Shown: in pieces, positions 13,999 through 15,572 of the stretch
Layout: every line of letters begins with the position of its first letter
Position numbering within the stretch: position 1 is the first letter of the stretch
From: Kiritimatiellales bacterium
GTDB taxonomy: Bacteria > Verrucomicrobiota > Kiritimatiellia > Kiritimatiellales > Pontiellaceae
Assembly (NCBI GenBank): GCA_021734595.1
Contig: JAIPIO010000063.1
Location: 1-15,572 of the forward strand
DNA: 15,572 nucleotides
Direction of reading: 5' to 3'
Notes under the pieces: model-generated
What the model saw: only the letters and a program-made list of their open reading frames with translations
What the model was told of the DNA's origin: nothing
Database searches by the model: none
Position numbers and translations under genes: made by a program

Positions 13999-14839
13999 TC
14001 AACTCGTAACGCAGGCCATGCAGTCGGCAAGCGCCCTCGGAACCGTGCGGCCGGCTGTAGAGAAGGAGCTGCTCCATCATGACATTTTACGCGAGATGAG
14101 CCATGCCGGCCTGCTGGCGGGACTGGTGTTCATCGGGGGAACCTGCCTGCGGGCCTGCCATGGATCCCCGCGCTTGAGCGAGGATATCGATTTTACCGGC
14201 GGAGCCGGTTTTGATCCTGCCCGGTTAACGGATCTTGGCGCGGTGTTGGAAAAGACCCTGATGGAAAAGTACGGGCTTCCGATCAGCGTCAGCGCTCCGC
14301 TGCGCGAAGACGGGAATGTCCGCACCTGGAAGCTGCGCATGCAAACCCGTCCGGCGGACAGCCGGTTGCCCGCGCAACGGATTCATATCGACATCTGCGC
14401 GGTGCCAAGCCACCAGCCCCGCCCCGCCCTGATACGCAACTCCTACGGCATCGACATGGGAACGGACGGGTTGATCATCCAGGCGGAAAGCCGCGAGGAA
14501 ATCTGCGCAGACAAGTGGGTGGCCCTGGCGTTCCGTCCCAACCGCATTCAATACCGCGACCTTTGGGACCTGCTCTGGCTGGAGCGGCAGGGCATCCAGC
14601 CGGATGCGGCGTTGGTGTTCCAAAAGCTCGAAGACCGCCGCCAGACCCGACCCGCCTTTCTCTCCGCCCTGCACGGGCGGATCGGCGAGCTGGAAACCGA
14701 TCCGAACCACCCATCGGAATTCCGCCAGGAGATGGAGCGTTTTCTCCCCGCCACAACGATCCGGGAAGCCATCCAACACCCGGACTTCTGGTCTCTTCTA
14801 ATCCTTAGCCTTCGGGAGCAAGAATCCCGGTTCAGCTGA
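13985..14839 (+). CDS. abiEii: AbiEii-family nucleotidyltransferase toxin
   Basis: 284 residues from the ATG at 13985, chosen because GGGAGG (13973-13978) is 6 nt upstream; a TTG at 13967 is the less likely longer start. Nucleotidyltransferase motifs are intact: G51-G-T-C-L-R56, then S65-E-D67-I-D69-F (catalytic acidic pair), a third acidic residue D136 in HIDIC, K177-x6-R184 (DKWVALAFR), and D192-x2-D195 (YRDLWDLLWL). These match the DUF1814/AbiEii fold, whose members stop growth by transferring nucleotides, with tRNA acceptor ends shown as targets for some relatives. Overlap with the antitoxin gene ensures coupling. Such pairs act in phage defence by abortive infection or in stabilising mobile DNA. 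There is no frameshift or loss of catalytic residues, so it should be active if expressed. Confidence 0.93.
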   Translation: MNLFDQLVTQAMQSASALGTVRPAVEKELLHHDILREMSHAGLLAGLVFIGGTCLRACHGSPRLSEDIDFTGGAGFDPARLTDLGAVLEKTLMEKYGLPISVSAPLREDGNVRTWKLRMQTRPADSRLPAQRIHIDICAVPSHQPRPALIRNSYGIDMGTDGLIIQAESREEICADKWVALAFRPNRIQYRDLWDLLWLERQGIQPDAALVFQKLEDRRQTRPAFLSALHGRIGELETDPNHPSEFRQEMERFLPATTIREAIQHPDFWSLLILSLREQESRFS

Positions 14840-14853
14840 AGCCCCACCCTCCT

Positions 14854-14871
14854 TTCCAATCACGGTTGGAA
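14854..14871. repeat. TTCCAA-N6-TTGGAA palindrome after the toxin gene
   Basis: Begins 15 bp after the AbiEii stop. Six-base half-sites are separated by 6 nt, longer than the usual 15-bp form. As RNA it would be a weak 6-bp hairpin without a U-tract. Its centre is about 189.5 bp (18 turns) from the first site of array F. Confidence 0.6.
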
Positions 14872-14904
14872 CCACTGATATGCAATTAAACTGAATAGTA
14901 TTTT

Positions 14905-14979
14905 AACCACGGAATACACCGAATACACGAAATCTGACTTCGGGTTCTTTTTTCAGTGTATTCGGTGTATTCCGTGGTT
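14905..14979. repeat. 24-bp perfect inverted repeat with ~10-nt internal period
   Basis: Arms at 14905-14928 and 14956-14979 are exact inverse complements with a 27-nt loop. Each arm contains GGAATACACC and GAATACAC, an internal direct repeat of about 9-10 nt. As RNA or extruded DNA it would form a very stable stem. It lies 65 bp past the toxin stop and could end transcription or be a miniature interspersed element. Confidence 0.85.
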
Positions 14980-14985
14980 CTATCA

Positions 14986-14997
14986 ATGATTCTGCCT
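14986..14997 (-). repeat. Inverse copy of AGGCAGAATCAT
   Basis: ATGATTCTGCCT here is the exact reverse complement of 13214-13225. The pair brackets the AbiE genes at a distance of about 1.77 kb. Confidence 0.55.
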
Positions 14998-15044
14998 GAA
15001 ACCTTGCTGGGAAAACGTGCAGTGGACAGAGGGCAGTACGAAAA

Positions 15045-15270
15045 TTCCAGAGGGTGGAAGTGTGGGAACGTTGACCCGGCTGCGGACAACGTTGGCTTTC
15101 CAGAGATTGGAACTTTTTTTGACAGGATTAACACGATGAACAGGTTGTTATTCCAGACATTGGAAACGGAATAGTCGCAAATGAGCGCATAGAACGCAAA
15201 AGTTCCAGAGGTTGGAACTAGAATGGCCACGAATAAACACAGGATGCACGAAGACCTCCAAAGGTTGGAA
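15045..15270. repeat. Palindrome array F: five TTCCA-N5-TGGAA sites at 53/53/52/53 bp
   Basis: Exact sites lie at 15045-15059, 15098-15112, 15151-15165 and 15203-15217; a one-mismatch site (first base C) lies at 15256-15270. Cores are gaggg, gagat, gacat, gaggt and aaggt. The pitch averages 52.75 bp, five helical turns. The ~38-bp spacers are not copies of each other, so this is not a simple tandem duplication. Several carry their own 9-10-nt-period repeats (for example ACAGGATTA/ACACGATGA at 15122-15139). Confidence 0.9.
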
Positions 15271-15390
15271 CCACTGATTCACACGGATTGACACAGAATA
15301 CAGAATTCTCGCGCCCGTTCCCTTCGGTCACTCAGGACGCCAAGGTACAAAAGAACTCATCGCGTCTTTGCGCGATATAAAAACCTGCCC

Positions 15391-15572
15391 TTATTCTGCG
15401 TCGGGATATCCCACGGCTTGGGCGAGGATGATTCGGTGATCCGGGCGGAGCTTCATGGCTGTCGCCAGCTCCGCTTTTTCGCCAACCGCATGCACAACCG
15501 TTCCCAGGCCTTCGGAGGCGCTGAAGAGGTAGACGTTCAGGCTGATGTAACCGGTGTCGGCCGCGGCATAGA
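15391..15572 (-). CDS. Nitroreductase-family protein, C-terminal fragment (5' end outside window)
   Basis: On minus the frame is open from the window edge to TAA at 15391-15393, giving about 60 residues. It reads YAAADTGYISLNVYLFSASE, then GLGTVVHAVG, then LATAMKLRPDHRIILAQAVGYPDAE. The order 'DTGYxSxNVYLxxxSEGLxTVV ... LKLxPDxxIxLAQxVGYP' is the C-terminal signature of FMN-dependent nitroreductase-fold enzymes. The FMN-binding N-terminal half lies beyond the window, so redox substrate and exact subfamily cannot be judged. The final acidic residues before the stop are normal for the family. Its transcript would run into the repeat-dense segment. Confidence 0.85.
   Translation of the reverse strand, partial: YAAADTGYISLNVYLFSASEGLGTVVHAVGEKAELATAMKLRPDHRIILAQAVGYPDAE

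Larger units (their letters stand above)
14840..15390. other. 551-bp repeat-dense intergenic segment without a credible gene
   Basis: Contains an 18-bp TTCCA-type palindrome (14854-14871), a 24-bp perfect inverted repeat (14905-14979), an AGGCAGAATNAT inverse copy (14986-14997), the five-site phased array (15045-15270), and ~10-nt-period spacer sequences. At 15359-15376 there is a 6-bp hairpin (ATCGCG/CGCGAT, loop TCTTTG) just beyond the nitroreductase stop on its transcript, without a clean T-tract. Open frames here encode low-complexity peptides derived from the repeats. Confidence 0.75.

Noticed and set aside
14886..15230. 114-codon minus-strand open frame downstream of the toxin gene
   Set aside because: It is translated from the 24-bp inverted repeat and palindromes (TEYTEYTEK-type peptide) and has no protein-like features.
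15045..15270. CRISPR-like array (five regularly spaced repeats, ~38-nt spacers)
   Set aside because: The repeat is only 15 bp, palindromic, with a variable 5-bp centre; several spacers are themselves low-complexity repeats; no cas genes or leader are nearby; and the same repeat occurs elsewhere at 21- and 31-bp spacing.

Overview
The window looks like chromosomal DNA (GC roughly 55-60% by eye) from a marine or anaerobic member of the Planctomycetes-Verrucomicrobia-Chlamydiae group, most likely Kiritimatiellota (Pontiella-like). This placement is inferred from three things: tandem Tat-exported S1 sulfatases with lysine-rich tails, an SLA1-homology (SHD1)-like secreted protein and a LamG-type secreted protein beside them, and intergenic DNA full of short palindromes and ~10-nt-period interspersed repeats. 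No rRNA or other taxonomic marker is present.

Layout. (1) 1-4919, sulfatase region: the C-terminal part of a sulfatase with a HEAT-like extension, then two complete and closely related sulfatases (935-2443 and 3411-4919), all on +. A minus-strand gene for a secreted SHD1-like protein (2480-3214) sits between the two paralogues. (2) 5025-10299, minus-strand run in transcription order: parB, an M48A (Ste24-type) membrane metalloprotease, a polysaccharide flippase, a Mut7-C RNase-type protein with an N-terminal ubiquitin-like domain, and a secreted LamG-like protein. The first three are separated by only 8-9 nt. (3) 10415-12999, minus strand: two tandem paralogous 8-TM proteins of unknown function, the second coupled by an 8-nt overlap to a single-pass protein with a bactofilin-like repeat pattern. 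(4) 13435-14839, plus strand: an AbiEi/AbiEii type IV toxin-antitoxin pair with a perfect inverted repeat over its promoter and start codon. (5) 14840-15390: a gene-free, repeat-dense segment. (6) 15391-15572: the C-terminal end of a nitroreductase-family gene on minus.

The most unusual signal is not a gene. A 15-bp palindrome, TTCCA-N5-TGGAA, occurs 12 times exactly and 5 more times with one mismatch, always between genes, in six clusters. Centre-to-centre distances in a cluster are about 21, 31 or 53 bp, that is 2, 3 or 5 turns of B-DNA at 10.5 bp per turn. The best array (15045-15270) has five sites at 53, 53, 52 and 53 bp, and most of the DNA between them consists of unrelated sequences that themselves repeat every 9-10 nt. 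Clusters occur in divergent, convergent and co-directional gaps. This argues against a simple operator for one pathway and for a helically phased protein-binding or nucleoid/chromosome-organising element, or a mobile palindrome family under spacing constraint.
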